Of a stretch of 38,246 nt of DNA, positions 18,489-27,534 are shown in pieces. The translations under genes were made by a program, and so were the position numbers. The stretch lies in contig NZMJ01000021.1 in NCBI GenBank assembly GCA_002692855.1, positions 265,776-304,021 on the forward strand, written 5' to 3'. Position 1 is the stretch's first letter. Each line of letters opens with the position of its first letter. The DNA comes from Maricaulis sp. Lineage in GTDB: Bacteria; Pseudomonadota; Alphaproteobacteria; Caulobacterales; Maricaulaceae. The notes under the pieces were generated by a model that saw only the letters and a program-made list of their open reading frames with translations, ran no database searches and was not told the DNA's origin.

Positions 18489-19247
18489 TTACGGCGCGCC
18501 ACCATCGAGTGAAATGGCCTGTCCGTTCACGGTGAAGCTGTTGGGATGGCAAAGCCAGGCGACAGTTTCGGCAACTTCCTCGACCTGGATCAGACGGCGC
18601 TGCGGATTCATGTCCGCCAGTTCGGCAACTGCCTCTTCGCGCGACCGGCCGGTGTTGGACATGATCGTTTTGATCGCGTTCTCCGCCATCGCGGTTTCGA
18701 CATAGGCCGGGCACACGGCGTTGACCGTGACCTTGGTCTGGCCCCACTCGACAGCCAGCGCCTTGGTCATGCCGACGACGGCATGTTTCGATGCGCAATA
18801 ATGCGAAATATAGGGCCCGCCACGCAGGCCGGCGACGCTCGCGATATTGATCACGCGGCCATAATCGCCGCCCATCAGGTCCTTCACGACAGCCTTGGTG
18901 CAGTGGAAGACACCGTCGACATTGACGTTCTGGATCCGGCGAAATTCGTCGTAATCAAGCTTGTGGAAGGGGCGGCCAGACGCGATCCCGGCATTGTTGA
19001 CGAGGATGTCGATCTTGCCGCCTTCACGCGCCGTGTCGAACGCCTGGGCGACCATTGCGGGATCGGTCACGTCGCACTGAACCGCGATGGCGCCGTCGAT
19101 GTCTCTGGCGGCTTCCTGCAAGCGCTCCAGGTTGCGTCCCATGAGGACGGTGGTCGCACCATCGGCGGTCAGGCGTTTCGCAACGGCGAGGCCGATGCCC
19201 GTTCCGCCGCCGGTAATGACAGCCTTGCGGCCCTTCAGTGCGCTCAT
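18489..19247 (-). CDS. Short-chain dehydrogenase/reductase
   Basis: This is a 252-residue classical SDR. It has the nucleotide-binding TGGGTGIG near residue 12, the structural NNAG motif near residue 87 and the catalytic YCASK motif near residue 155. It probably oxidises or reduces an alcohol/ketone on the alicyclic CoA intermediate, using NAD(P). The start overlaps the stop of the monooxygenase/reductase gene by four bases (ATGA), indicating coupled translation. Resemblance to FabG-type and 3-hydroxyacyl-CoA dehydrogenases is expected for the class and does not fix the substrate. Confidence 0.92.
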   Translation of the reverse strand: MSALKGRKAVITGGGTGIGLAVAKRLTADGATTVLMGRNLERLQEAARDIDGAIAVQCDVTDPAMVAQAFDTAREGGKIDILVNNAGIASGRPFHKLDYDEFRRIQNVNVDGVFHCTKAVVKDLMGGDYGRVINIASVAGLRGGPYISHYCASKHAVVGMTKALAVEWGQTKVTVNAVCPAYVETAMAENAIKTIMSNTGRSREEAVAELADMNPQRRLIQVEEVAETVAWLCHPNSFTVNGQAISLDGGAP

Positions 19248-21529
19248 ACCTTGAGCTCCCCCATTTCTGCAGCACGTTCGAGATTGCGCGCCAATTGCTG
19301 AAAACCTGCCTTGTACTGTAGCGGCACTTTCGCGCCGCGATACTTCAGTTCCGCCGCCGCACGCAGGGTCCAGTTGGGATCCGCGAGATGCGGGCGGGCC
19401 AGCGCAACCAGATCGGCACGTCCGGCAGCCAGAATGGAATTGACGTGGTCGGGTTCGTAGATGTTCCCGACAGCCATCGTCGCACAGCCCAATGTGTTGC
19501 GAACCTGGTCCGAGAAAGGTGTCTGGAACATTCGCCCGTAAACCGGGCGCGCGGCGGGTGTGGTCTGACCGGCGGAAACGTCGATCAGGTCGGCGCCTGC
19601 GGCCTTGAAGGCTTCGGCGATCTTCACGGTCTCGTCCGGCGTCACTCCGTCTTCACCGACCCAGTCGGTCGCGGAGAGACGCACCGACATCGGCTTGTCG
19701 GCCGGCCATACGGCGCGCATGGCGCTGAAAACTTCCAGCGGGAAGCGTAGCCGGTTTTCGAGGCTGCCGCCGAACGCATCCGTGCGCTTGTTCGATACCG
19801 GCGTGATGAAGGACGACAGCAGATAGCCGTGTGCGCAGTGCAGTTCGACCATGTCGAAGCCACAGGTCAGGGCGCGTTTCGTCGCAGCAACGAAATCGTC
19901 GCGAACCTGGTCCATGTCGGCGCGGGTCATTTCCCGGGGCAGGGGATGCGATAAATCCCAGGGCTCGGGCGAGGGGGCGAGTGTCTGCCAGCCGCCGCTC
20001 GGCAAGGGCTGGTTGTCGCCCTCCCAGGATTTTTTGGTCGAACCCTTTCGTCCGGCATGGGCGAGCTGAATTGCAAGCTTGGCATCTGTGCTGGCGTGGA
20101 TGAAATCGACGATCCGTGTCCAGGCTGCGGCCTGATCGTCATTCCAGAGTCCCGCGCATCCGGGCGAAATCCGGCCTTCCGGGCTGACATCGGTCATCTC
20201 GGTATAGACGAGGCCGGCTCCCCCCAGCGCGCGTGCGCCCAGATGAACCAGGTGGAAATCGTTCGGCACCCCGTCCACGGCCGAGTACATGCACATGGGC
20301 GAGACGACGACGCGGTTCTTCAATTCCATGTCGCGCAGCCGGAAGGGCGCAAACATGGGCGGGCGTTCGTCAGCGCCGCTTTGGCTTGCGAACCAGCTTT
20401 CCAGGCGTCGCAGCCATTCAGGATCGCGCAGGCGAAGATTTTCGTGACTGACGCGCTGCGAGCGGGTGAGCAGGGCATAAGCAAACTGGACGGGATCGAA
20501 TCCGGTATAGCGATCCAGGTTTTCGAACCACTCGGTCGAATTGCGCGCCGCGCTTTGCAGCTTGAGGACCTCGACCTTGCGGGTTTCCTGATACTCGTGG
20601 AGGGCCTCGGCCAAGGGCTGTCCGGACTGCGTAAGCGCGTCGGCCAGCATGATGGCGTCCTCGATCGCCAGCTTGGTGCCCGACCCGATCGAAAAATGGG
20701 CGGTGTGGGCCGCATCGCCCAGCAGGATGATGTTGTCCTTGATCCAGGTCTCGCACAGCACGCGGCGGAAATTCAGCCACGCGCCGCCGCGCAAGTGCCG
20801 GGCATTGCTCATCAGGTCGTGACCGTCCAACCAGTCCGCGAACAGCGCCTCGCAGGCGCGGCAGGTCTCGTCCTGGTCCATCTCTCCGAAGCCGAGCCCC
20901 TGCCAGGTGGCTTCGGAACATTCCACGATGAAGGTCGAAAGGTTGTCATCGAACCGGTAGGCGTGCGCCCAGACCCAGCCGTGCGGCGTCTCGACGAACG
21001 CGAAGGTGAAGGCGTCGAAGACCTTCCTGGTCCCGAGCCAGACAAACTTGTTGGCGCGAACATCGATGTCCGGCCGGAAGGTTTCGGCGTGGGCTTCGCG
21101 AATGCGCGAATTGATGCCGTCGCTGGCCACGATCATGTCATAGCCGCGCACCGCTTCGAGTGCCGGGTCGATCTCGGTCCGGAAATGCAGTCCGACACCA
21201 AGTTCGCGTGCCCGGTCCTGCAACACGTTCAAGAGCCGCATACGCCCGATACCGGAAAACCCGTGCCCTCCCGAACGTTCGGACGTACCGCGGAAAAACA
21301 CCTCGATATCGTCCCAGTGGGCCAGGCTGTCCGCGATGATCTCGGCGCTCGCCGGATCGTTGGCCCGCAGATTCTCCATTGTCTGGTCGGAGAAAACCAC
21401 GCCCCAGCCAAAGGTGTCGTCGGGCGCGTTGCGTTCGAAGACATCAATCTCGCAGGACGGGTCGCGCAACTTCATCGAGATCGCGAAATAGAGTCCGGCC
21501 GGCCCGGCACCGATACAGGCGATCTTCAT
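19244..21529 (-). CDS. Anthraniloyl-CoA monooxygenase/reductase-type fusion flavoenzyme
   Basis: This is a 761-residue fusion. Residues 1-390 are a class A FAD monooxygenase, with [10 protein letters not shown] at the N-terminus, [12 protein letters not shown] in the middle and the FAD ribityl motif [10 protein letters not shown]. Residues from about 392 are an Old Yellow Enzyme-type FMN reductase, with [29 protein letters not shown] and [14 protein letters not shown]. This architecture is that of 2-aminobenzoyl-CoA monooxygenase/reductase and the related salicylyl-CoA 5-hydroxylases. The known enzyme hydroxylates and dearomatises anthraniloyl-CoA to 2-amino-5-oxocyclohex-1-enecarbonyl-CoA. 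The kyn genes 63 bp upstream favour anthraniloyl-CoA as substrate. It overlaps the SDR gene by four bases. Confidence 0.93.
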   Translation of the reverse strand: MKIACIGAGPAGLYFAISMKLRDPSCEIDVFERNAPDDTFGWGVVFSDQTMENLRANDPASAEIIADSLAHWDDIEVFFRGTSERSGGHGFSGIGRMRLLNVLQDRARELGVGLHFRTEIDPALEAVRGYDMIVASDGINSRIREAHAETFRPDIDVRANKFVWLGTRKVFDAFTFAFVETPHGWVWAHAYRFDDNLSTFIVECSEATWQGLGFGEMDQDETCRACEALFADWLDGHDLMSNARHLRGGAWLNFRRVLCETWIKDNIILLGDAAHTAHFSIGSGTKLAIEDAIMLADALTQSGQPLAEALHEYQETRKVEVLKLQSAARNSTEWFENLDRYTGFDPVQFAYALLTRSQRVSHENLRLRDPEWLRRLESWFASQSGADERPPMFAPFRLRDMELKNRVVVSPMCMYSAVDGVPNDFHLVHLGARALGGAGLVYTEMTDVSPEGRISPGCAGLWNDDQAAAWTRIVDFIHASTDAKLAIQLAHAGRKGSTKKSWEGDNQPLPSGGWQTLAPSPEPWDLSHPLPREMTRADMDQVRDDFVAATKRALTCGFDMVELHCAHGYLLSSFITPVSNKRTDAFGGSLENRLRFPLEVFSAMRAVWPADKPMSVRLSATDWVGEDGVTPDETVKIAEAFKAAGADLIDVSAGQTTPAARPVYGRMFQTPFSDQVRNTLGCATMAVGNIYEPDHVNSILAAGRADLVALARPHLADPNWTLRAAAELKYRGAKVPLQYKAGFQQLARNLERAAEMGELKV

Positions 21530-21592
21530 GCGGCTTTCATCCTCCCCGGGACCGATTCCGGTGTCATGTTCGAGACTAGCGGGATGCCGGGC

Positions 21593-22834
21593 TCAGGTCA
21601 CGGCGGCACGTCGGGCGAAGGCGGGATCGTCCCATGCCCGCTCAACCATCACCGCGCGGATGGTCTCAACGGCCTGCCAGACATCGTCATAGCTGTTGTA
21701 GAGCGGTGCAAAGCCGAAGCGCAGGATGTCGGGTGCCCGGAAGTCACCGATCACGCCGCGCGCAATGATGGCCTGCATGATCGCGTAGCCGTGCTCGTGC
21801 GAGAATGAAACCTGGCTGCCGCGTTCTTCGGCGTCCTCGGGGCAGGCTGGCGTGAATCCGAACTCTCCGCACCGCTCGTCCATAAGGCGCAAGAACAGAT
21901 CGCCCAGCGCAGACGATTTGCGGCGCAGGGCCGGCATCTCTGCCTGCAACATCACATCGAGCCCGGCCTCGAGCGCGGCCGTCCCCAAAATCCCGGGTGT
22001 TCCGCACTGAAAACGATCGATACCGGCGGCTGGGCGATAGGCATCATCGAACTCGAAGGGCGCTGCGTGGCCAAGCCAACCGGACAGGATGGGGAAGACT
22101 TTCTCCTGATGCCGTGTCGCCGCGAAGAGAAAGGCCGGGGCGCCGGGCCCACCGTTCAGATACTTGTATCCGCAGCCGACAGCGAAATCAGCGTTGGCCC
22201 CGTTGAGGTTCACAGGCACGGCTCCGGCGCTGTGCGAAAGATCCCAGATCACCGGCACGCCCTTGTCATGCGCGTGTTTCGTGATTGCCGCCATGTCGCG
22301 CATCCGGCCCGTCTTGTAGTGCACATGGGTCAGAAGAAGCGCCGCAGTGTCCTCGTCCAGTGCCGCGACAACGTCCTCGCCATCGACAAGGCGGGTTTCG
22401 ATCCGGCCGCCGGACAGCATGGAAAGGCCCTGCATCATGTAAACGTCGGTCGGGAAGTTTCCGCGTTCGGACAGCAAAACCTTGCGGTCACCCGAAAGCT
22501 GAAGACATGCATTCAGTGCCTTGAATACATTTATGGATGTCGAATCGACAGTAACGACCTCATCGGCCGCGGCACCGATCAGGCGCGCGATTTTCGCGCC
22601 GACGCGCCGCGGCGCATTGATCCAGTCTGCCGTATTCCATGACCGGATGAGGTCGCGGCCCCATTCCTCGCGGATCACCGTAGCGAGGCGGTCTGGCGTG
22701 GACTTGGGGAGGCAGCCCAGCGAGTTGCCATCCAGATAGACCAGGCCCGGCGGGAGTTCGAACTGATTGCGAAATCCCTTCAGGGGGTCGTCCGCGTCCA
22801 GTTTGGCAATGTCCTCGCGCGTGCATAGGCTCAC
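21593..22834 (-). CDS. kynU: Kynureninase
   Basis: This PLP enzyme cleaves L-kynurenine to anthranilate and L-alanine. It is 413 residues, the usual size. The PLP lysine lies in CGYKYLNGGPGAP, and the phosphate-binding/aspartate segment VIWDLSHSAGAVPV is also present. The N-terminal LVYLDGNSLGCLP is typical of kynureninases. Its start overlaps the kynB stop by four bases. It supplies anthranilate to the downstream CoA-dependent degradation genes. Confidence 0.96.
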   Translation of the reverse strand: MSLCTREDIAKLDADDPLKGFRNQFELPPGLVYLDGNSLGCLPKSTPDRLATVIREEWGRDLIRSWNTADWINAPRRVGAKIARLIGAAADEVVTVDSTSINVFKALNACLQLSGDRKVLLSERGNFPTDVYMMQGLSMLSGGRIETRLVDGEDVVAALDEDTAALLLTHVHYKTGRMRDMAAITKHAHDKGVPVIWDLSHSAGAVPVNLNGANADFAVGCGYKYLNGGPGAPAFLFAATRHQEKVFPILSGWLGHAAPFEFDDAYRPAAGIDRFQCGTPGILGTAALEAGLDVMLQAEMPALRRKSSALGDLFLRLMDERCGEFGFTPACPEDAEERGSQVSFSHEHGYAIMQAIIARGVIGDFRAPDILRFGFAPLYNSYDDVWQAVETIRAVMVERAWDDPAFARRAAVT

Positions 22835-23469
22835 GTCAGGCTCCTCAGGATGGCGCGCATCGGAGCGGCATCGGCTCCGGCGATTTTCAGGGGCAGGGCG
22901 ATCAATTCGTATTCACCGGGCGGAACGTCATCGAGCACCAAACCTTCAAGGATCCGCATGTCGGCGCGGCGTACGGCGTGATGGGCGTCGAGGGACTTGG
23001 AGGTTTCCGGGTCCATCGAGGCGGCATCGGTCCCGACAAGGCGGACGCCTGCAGCAGCAAGTAATTCGATCGTTTCGGCGGCAATCGCGGTGAAACCTGA
23101 ATCCCAGACTTCGTGCGGGAAGGCGTCATAGGTCCGGAACAGGATCCGGCTTTGTCCTTCGATCAGGCCTGGGTCGAAATCCCGTTTGCGGACCGAGCCG
23201 CGGGCATGGCGCACATCGATCACCCGGCACCGGCCCAGATAGGGCGTCAGATCGAGTGTTCCCATCGCTTCGCCGTTGGCGTCGTAGTGCAGGGGAGCGT
23301 CGCCGTGGGCACCGGAATGGGTCGACAGGGTCAAGCGGGAAACATTGACCGGGCAGTCGCCTTCAAGTGCCCATGTGCGATCCAGCCGGAACGGGGTGTC
23401 GCCCGGCCAGACCGGCAGGCCGGGACGCAGTTCCTGCGAGATATCCCAGATGCGCCGTGTATCCGTCAA
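22831..23469 (-). CDS. kynB: Kynurenine formamidase (arylformamidase)
   Basis: This is a metal-dependent cyclase-family hydrolase of 212 residues that converts N-formylkynurenine to kynurenine and formate. The metal-binding HxGxHxDxPxH motif is clear as HSGAHGDAPLH near residue 52. The N-terminal WDISQELRPGLPVWPGDTPF is the standard KynB start. It overlaps kynA and kynU by four bases on either side, so the three genes are translationally coupled. Confidence 0.96.
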   Translation of the reverse strand: MTDTRRIWDISQELRPGLPVWPGDTPFRLDRTWALEGDCPVNVSRLTLSTHSGAHGDAPLHYDANGEAMGTLDLTPYLGRCRVIDVRHARGSVRKRDFDPGLIEGQSRILFRTYDAFPHEVWDSGFTAIAAETIELLAAAGVRLVGTDAASMDPETSKSLDAHHAVRRADMRILEGLVLDDVPPGEYELIALPLKIAGADAAPMRAILRSLT

Positions 23470-24311
23470 AGCGAGGTCCGGACCGTCCAGAGTTCCGGGA
23501 AGAAGCGCAGGTCAAGCGCCTTCACGAGATAGCCCACACCGCTGGATCCGCCGGTGCCGCGGCGGAATCCGATAATCCGTTCCACGGTTTTCATGTGCGA
23601 GAACCGCCATGTCTGGAACCTGTATTCCAGGTCGACCAGCTTCTCGGCGAGTTCGTAGAGCGCCCAGTATTTGTCGGTGTTCTGATAGACCGTCTTCCAG
23701 GCGTCTTCGACTGCCTGGGACGCTTCATAGGGCCGGGACCAGTCCCGGTCAGTCGCACTGGCGGGAATGTCGAAACCGGCATGGGCAAGCAGTTTCAGGG
23801 CCTCGTCATAGATGCTGGGCTCGTTGAGCGCCGCGAGCACCTCGTCATAGACAGGCGTATCTTCATGTACGCGGGCGAGATCGGCATTCTTGTTGCCCAT
23901 CTTGTATTCCAGCATGCGGTATTGCGCGGACTGGAAGCCGGACGACTGGCCGAGCTTGTCCCGGAACCGCAGGTAATCGGCCGGGGTCATCGTGGCGAGG
24001 ATCGACCAGGACTGGGTCAGCTGTTCCTGGATCCGGGCGATACGGGCGATCATCTTGAATGCCGGGCCGGTATTGCCTGACCGGATGCACGCGATCGCAC
24101 CATCCAGCTCGTGCAGGCAGAGTTTCAGCCATAGCTCACCGGCCTGATGGATGACGATGAACATGAGTTCGTCGTGCTCGTCCGTGATGGGGGACTGCGC
24201 CGACAAAACCTGGTCGAGGCCCAGATACCGGCCATAGGACAAGCCGCCTTCGGGCTTCCAGTGGATGTCCTCACCGCTGAGGTCGACGGAGGTGTGGATC
24301 TTGTCAGGCAT
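23466..24311 (-). CDS. kynA: Tryptophan 2,3-dioxygenase
   Basis: This heme enzyme opens the indole ring of L-tryptophan to N-formylkynurenine. It is 281 residues, matching bacterial TDOs. Recognisable segments are LSYGRYLGLDQVLSAQSP, DELMFIVIHQAGELWLKL and the C-terminal FRRGTGGSSGVGYL loop that closes over the substrate. It is the first gene of the operon, and the 79 bp between its start and the upstream terminator should hold the operon promoter. I could not identify convincing promoter hexamers or an operator there. Confidence 0.96.
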   Translation of the reverse strand: MPDKIHTSVDLSGEDIHWKPEGGLSYGRYLGLDQVLSAQSPITDEHDELMFIVIHQAGELWLKLCLHELDGAIACIRSGNTGPAFKMIARIARIQEQLTQSWSILATMTPADYLRFRDKLGQSSGFQSAQYRMLEYKMGNKNADLARVHEDTPVYDEVLAALNEPSIYDEALKLLAHAGFDIPASATDRDWSRPYEASQAVEDAWKTVYQNTDKYWALYELAEKLVDLEYRFQTWRFSHMKTVERIIGFRRGTGGSSGVGYLVKALDLRFFPELWTVRTSL

Positions 24312-24390
24312 GGGAGCTCCAGACGGGCGGGGTCATGTCACGGGTCTAGACCCGCCGCAGGGCCTGCGGCAAGCCTCGCAAACGCGTACG

Positions 24391-24421
24391 AAAAAGGGCG
24401 GCCCGTTTCCGGACCGCCCTG
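24391..24421 (-). terminator. Terminator of the M2 peptidase gene
   Basis: Read on the minus strand, AGGGCGGTCC pairs with GGCCGCCCT (one mismatch) across a short loop and continues into TTTTT. It lies 22 bp after the peptidase stop and insulates kynA from upstream transcription. Confidence 0.85.
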
Positions 24422-24442
24422 ATTTCGACCCGTCGGACGGGA

Positions 24443-26338
24443 TTACCAGCCGCAGGAGCGGTCGGCATTGGCCTCTTCAAGATGACTCATCAAAGGCTGG
24501 AAGTAGGCGATGATGGCCGAGCCATCCATTTCGCGCGTGCCGGTGAAGGCTTCCAGCGCATCCGGCCACGGCTGGGACGCACCCATTTCCATCATCTCGT
24601 TGAAGCGGGCACCGACTTCCTCGTTGCCGTACACGGTGCAACGATGAAGCGGGCCTTCCCAACCGGCCATTTCGCAAGCGGCCTGCTGGAACTGGAATTG
24701 CAGGATGTAGCTCAGGAAATAGCGCAGATACGGGACGTTGTTGGCGATGTGGTATTTGGCGCCCGGGTCAAAGGCGTCGGCGGGACGTTCCACCGGCGGA
24801 TAGATGCCCTGGTACTGGTTGCGAAGATCCCACCAGGCGCTGTTGTACTGCTCGGGCGTGATCTCGCCGCGGAAGACGCGCCAGCGCCACTGATCCATCA
24901 TCACCGCGAAGGGCAGGAAGGCGATCTTGTCGAGCGCCAGATCCATCAGAAGACCCAGGTCGCCTTCGGCGCCCGGCACGTCGGCTTCGTCCAGCAAATC
25001 GATCTGCACCAGGTATTCCGGGGTCACTGACAGGGCCACAAAGTCACCGATGGCCTCGTGGAAACCGTCATGGGCGCCATTCTGGAACAGGGTGTCCTGA
25101 TCCTGGTATGCGCGCTGATAATAGTTGTGCCCCAGTTCGTGGTGCACCGTGCGGAAGTCCTCCGCATTCACGTTCGTGCACATCTTGATCCGGATGTCGT
25201 CGCGTGAATCGATGTCCCAGGCCGACGCGTGACACACGACATCGCGGTCCTGCGGGCGGGTGATCAGCGAACGCTCCCAGAAGGTTTCCGGCAGCGGGTC
25301 GAGTCCCAGCGACGTGTAGAAGCGTTCGCCGGTCTCGACCATCTGACGCGCGTCATAGCCGTTGTCGACCAGAAGTGCGGTCAGATCGTATCCCGGCTCG
25401 GCATCGCCCACGGAGACGATGTCACGCAGCGGTCCCCAACCCTGGGCCCACATGTTACCGAGCAGGTCGGCGCGGATCGGGCCGGTCTCGGCCTGGACCT
25501 CGTCGCCATATTCCTCGTTGAGCTCGGCCCGGACGTAGCAATGAAGCTGTTCGTACAGCGGCTCGACCTGCCCCCACAGGCGCTCGACTTCGGCTTCCAT
25601 CTCGTCGGCCGGCATGTCGTAGTTTGACAGCCACATCTCCGCGAGGTCGGAGAACCCAAGCTCACGGGCGCCTTCATTGGCCAGTTCGACCATGGCGGCA
25701 TAGTCCTGGCTCATCTGGGCCGGATTGATCGCGGCGCGCCAGTCATTCCAGATGTTGGACAGGAATTCGGGATTGCGCTCGGTGCCCATCAGAACTTCGA
25801 GCTGGTCGAGCGTGACCTCTTCACCGTCTATGTCGATGGAACCGGTCGAGTAGGCCGAGCTCATGCGCGTGGTCAGTTCAGCCATCTGTGCGGCGGCGCC
25901 CGGACGGGACGGGGCAGGCAAGGTGATGCCGGCGGTCAGATTCGTCATCTTGCGGCGGAGGTCTTGGGGAAGATCCATTCCGGCGAAAGGCGCGGTGCCG
26001 TTCGCCATGCGAACCGCCATTTCCGTGCCCTCGGCGCCCACGCGCTCGACGAGACGCTCGGTATCGAAGGTAATGAAGTTGGAATAGATCCAGTAAATCC
26101 GGCTCGCATATTCGTTGTAGTCGGCGAGTTCGGCTTCGGTCGCTTCGAGGAAGGTCCGGGCGTCCTCAACCGTCGGATTGAGTTGGCCTTCCGTCATCGG
26201 CATGGATTCAGGCTGGACCGTCGTGTCCGCCGGCGTGGTGCCGGCCTCAGGTTCCGGCGGTGTTTGAGCGTGGGCTGTTGCCAGGGACGCCGTTCCGATC
26301 AGGGCGGCGACCGCGGCACTGTTGAGCCAGTTTTTCAT
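24443..26338 (-). CDS. M2-family (ACE-like) zinc metallopeptidase, exported
   Basis: This is a 631-residue peptidyl-dipeptidase-type protein with a signal peptide ending near residue 24 (TAHA/QTPP). The gluzincin site is intact: HELGH at residues 400-404 supplies two zinc ligands and the catalytic Glu, and E428 in GFHEAIGD is the third ligand. The length fits a single-domain bacterial homologue of angiotensin-converting enzyme. It probably trims peptides in the periplasm. It is monocistronic with its own terminator. The divergent small gene has an EcfG-type promoter; none was seen on this gene's side. Confidence 0.94.
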   Translation of the reverse strand: MKNWLNSAAVAALIGTASLATAHAQTPPEPEAGTTPADTTVQPESMPMTEGQLNPTVEDARTFLEATEAELADYNEYASRIYWIYSNFITFDTERLVERVGAEGTEMAVRMANGTAPFAGMDLPQDLRRKMTNLTAGITLPAPSRPGAAAQMAELTTRMSSAYSTGSIDIDGEEVTLDQLEVLMGTERNPEFLSNIWNDWRAAINPAQMSQDYAAMVELANEGARELGFSDLAEMWLSNYDMPADEMEAEVERLWGQVEPLYEQLHCYVRAELNEEYGDEVQAETGPIRADLLGNMWAQGWGPLRDIVSVGDAEPGYDLTALLVDNGYDARQMVETGERFYTSLGLDPLPETFWERSLITRPQDRDVVCHASAWDIDSRDDIRIKMCTNVNAEDFRTVHHELGHNYYQRAYQDQDTLFQNGAHDGFHEAIGDFVALSVTPEYLVQIDLLDEADVPGAEGDLGLLMDLALDKIAFLPFAVMMDQWRWRVFRGEITPEQYNSAWWDLRNQYQGIYPPVERPADAFDPGAKYHIANNVPYLRYFLSYILQFQFQQAACEMAGWEGPLHRCTVYGNEEVGARFNEMMEMGASQPWPDALEAFTGTREMDGSAIIAYFQPLMSHLEEANADRSCGW

Positions 26339-26426
26339 AGAATTCCTCCCGTGTGCGCCAGTTATTCGTCAGGGACGGCGCGGATGGCGCTCACCATAGT
26401 CCGTGCCATTGCGAAGTGAAGGGCGG

Positions 26427-26451
26427 GGAACCGGTGCGGTTCGTTCACGTT
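26427..26451 (+). promoter_or_regulatory. EcfG-type promoter (GGAAC-N16-CGTT)
   Basis: The exact -35 GGAAC (26427-26431) and -10 CGTT (26448-26451) are separated by 16 bp, matching the general stress sigma factor consensus of Alphaproteobacteria. The predicted start of transcription near 26459 leaves a 30-40-nt leader before the ATG at 26495. This argues against the ATG at 26465, which would be nearly leaderless. Confidence 0.75.
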
Positions 26452-26494
26452 TCCTTGCGGCGCAATGGGCGCGGCGGAAACAGGCGCACTCGGC

Positions 26495-26743
26495 ATGTCG
26501 GATTTTCTCAGCTGGTTTGCGATGGCATCGGGAATCGCCGCCGCCATCATGATTTCCATCGACGCGGGACGAAAGGTCACCGGATGGGGATTCGTGGTTT
26601 TCACATTCTCATCGATCAGCTGGATTACGGTTGGCATTCTGGACGGAGAACTGCCCCTGGGGCTGCAAAACGTGGTGCTGACCGGCGTCAACCTGTTCGG
26701 AATTTACCGCTGGCTGATCCGCAAGAAAAAGCCCGCCTCGTGA
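26495..26743 (+). CDS. Small inner-membrane protein of unknown function, EcfG-controlled
   Basis: This 82-residue protein has two or three hydrophobic segments (about residues 3-20, 27-46 and 52-68) and a basic C-terminus (RKKKP), the layout of a small inner-membrane protein. I do not recognise a named family. The start at 26495 is preferred over 26465 because of the position of the EcfG promoter. The stop codon lies in the loop of the bidirectional terminator. Its promoter makes it a probable member of the general stress regulon. Confidence 0.72.
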   Translation: MSDFLSWFAMASGIAAAIMISIDAGRKVTGWGFVVFTFSSISWITVGILDGELPLGLQNVVLTGVNLFGIYRWLIRKKKPAS

Positions 26744-26756
26744 GGGGCGGGCCTTC
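26726..26756. terminator. Bidirectional terminator between convergent genes
   Basis: The stem GCCCGCC/GGCGGGC with a 7-8-nt loop contains the stop codon of the plus-strand gene. On the minus strand it is followed by TTTTT, making it a good terminator for the secreted-protein gene. On the plus strand the T-tract is weak. Confidence 0.8.
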
Positions 26757-26758
26757 TG

Positions 26759-27373
26759 CTACCAGCGCTGGTTAAACACGAAGCCGACGAAATGGTCCTG
26801 TTCGCGCCACTCATTCATGCCGGCGTTGAAAGACCGTTCCTGGCGCACATAGCTGACGCTGACAAAGCGTTCGGGCGTCAGTCGCCATGCAACACCGCCA
26901 TAACCGTCTGCGACATCAAGCGAATTGGACATGTTGACGACCGGGCGCTGGAAACCATCAAGGCTTGGCGCGACAAACACCGTGCGCCGGTCGAGACCGG
27001 CCACAATCGCCATCGATGGGAATTGGACGGACTCGTTGTTCAGTTCCACGGCAAAGCCGAGCGAACTGGACTGACCCGTCCCGTCATTCGGGCGGTGAAA
27101 GCGCGAGAAGGTCGAAAACCGAACCGGCGACTCTGATTGGTCGTCATTGGGCGTGAAATCACTGAAGGCAAAGGCGGGCTGGTCCGCACAGACCGTCGAG
27201 CCATTCGACGCCAGCCGGTAATCGGCCCGGTCAAAATCGCGCGAGGTTCCAAGGCTGGAAATTTCAGAGACGACGCCCGTCAGCCCGCGCGTCTGAATCT
27301 CCGCGCACGGCTGTCCCAATCCCAGGGAAACGGACTGCTGAAGTGCGAGAAGCGTGGTGAGAACTGCGCCCAT
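26759..27373 (-). CDS. Secreted protein of unknown function, possible outer-membrane protein
   Basis: This 204-residue protein has a hydrophobic N-terminus consistent with a signal peptide (about residues 1-20). The remainder is rich in alternating polar and aromatic residues and ends in FVGFVFNQRW, a terminal aromatic residue as often seen in beta-barrel proteins. Two cysteines (near residues 23 and 62) could form a disulfide. I recognise no named family. An exact EcfG promoter lies about 60-80 bp upstream, placing it in the stress regulon. The gene faces the small membrane-protein gene and shares its terminator. Confidence 0.72.
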   Translation of the reverse strand: MGAVLTTLLALQQSVSLGLGQPCAEIQTRGLTGVVSEISSLGTSRDFDRADYRLASNGSTVCADQPAFAFSDFTPNDDQSESPVRFSTFSRFHRPNDGTGQSSSLGFAVELNNESVQFPSMAIVAGLDRRTVFVAPSLDGFQRPVVNMSNSLDVADGYGGVAWRLTPERFVSVSYVRQERSFNAGMNEWREQDHFVGFVFNQRW

Positions 27374-27431
27374 GATGATGCCCCTACAATTCTGGTGCGA
27401 TCCAATCGGTGATCGCCAACCTCACCTGATC

Positions 27432-27456
27432 AACGCGTGATCTGCGCCGGCGTTCC
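27432..27456 (-). promoter_or_regulatory. EcfG-type promoter (GGAAC-N16-CGTT)
   Basis: On the minus strand, GGAAC at 27456-27452 and CGTT at 27435-27432 are separated by 16 bp. It precedes the gene for the secreted protein, leaving a leader of about 50 nt. Confidence 0.75.
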
Positions 27457-27485
27457 CGATCAGGGCGAAAAAACGGCACAACGAA

Positions 27486-27513
27486 AAAAGGGCCGCCTGG
27501 CGGCGACCCTTTG
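27486..27513 (-). terminator. Terminator of phyR
   Basis: On the minus strand AAAGGG-CGCC style arms pair across a short loop (one C-A mismatch) and run into six T residues, 22 bp after the phyR stop. Confidence 0.85.
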
Positions 27514-27534
27514 CATTTCGTGTTCGTCTCGCGA

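Noticed and set aside
20057-21808. A long plus-strand frame opposite the monooxygenase/reductase fusion
   Set aside because: It is antisense to a strongly supported gene and has no recognisable domain.
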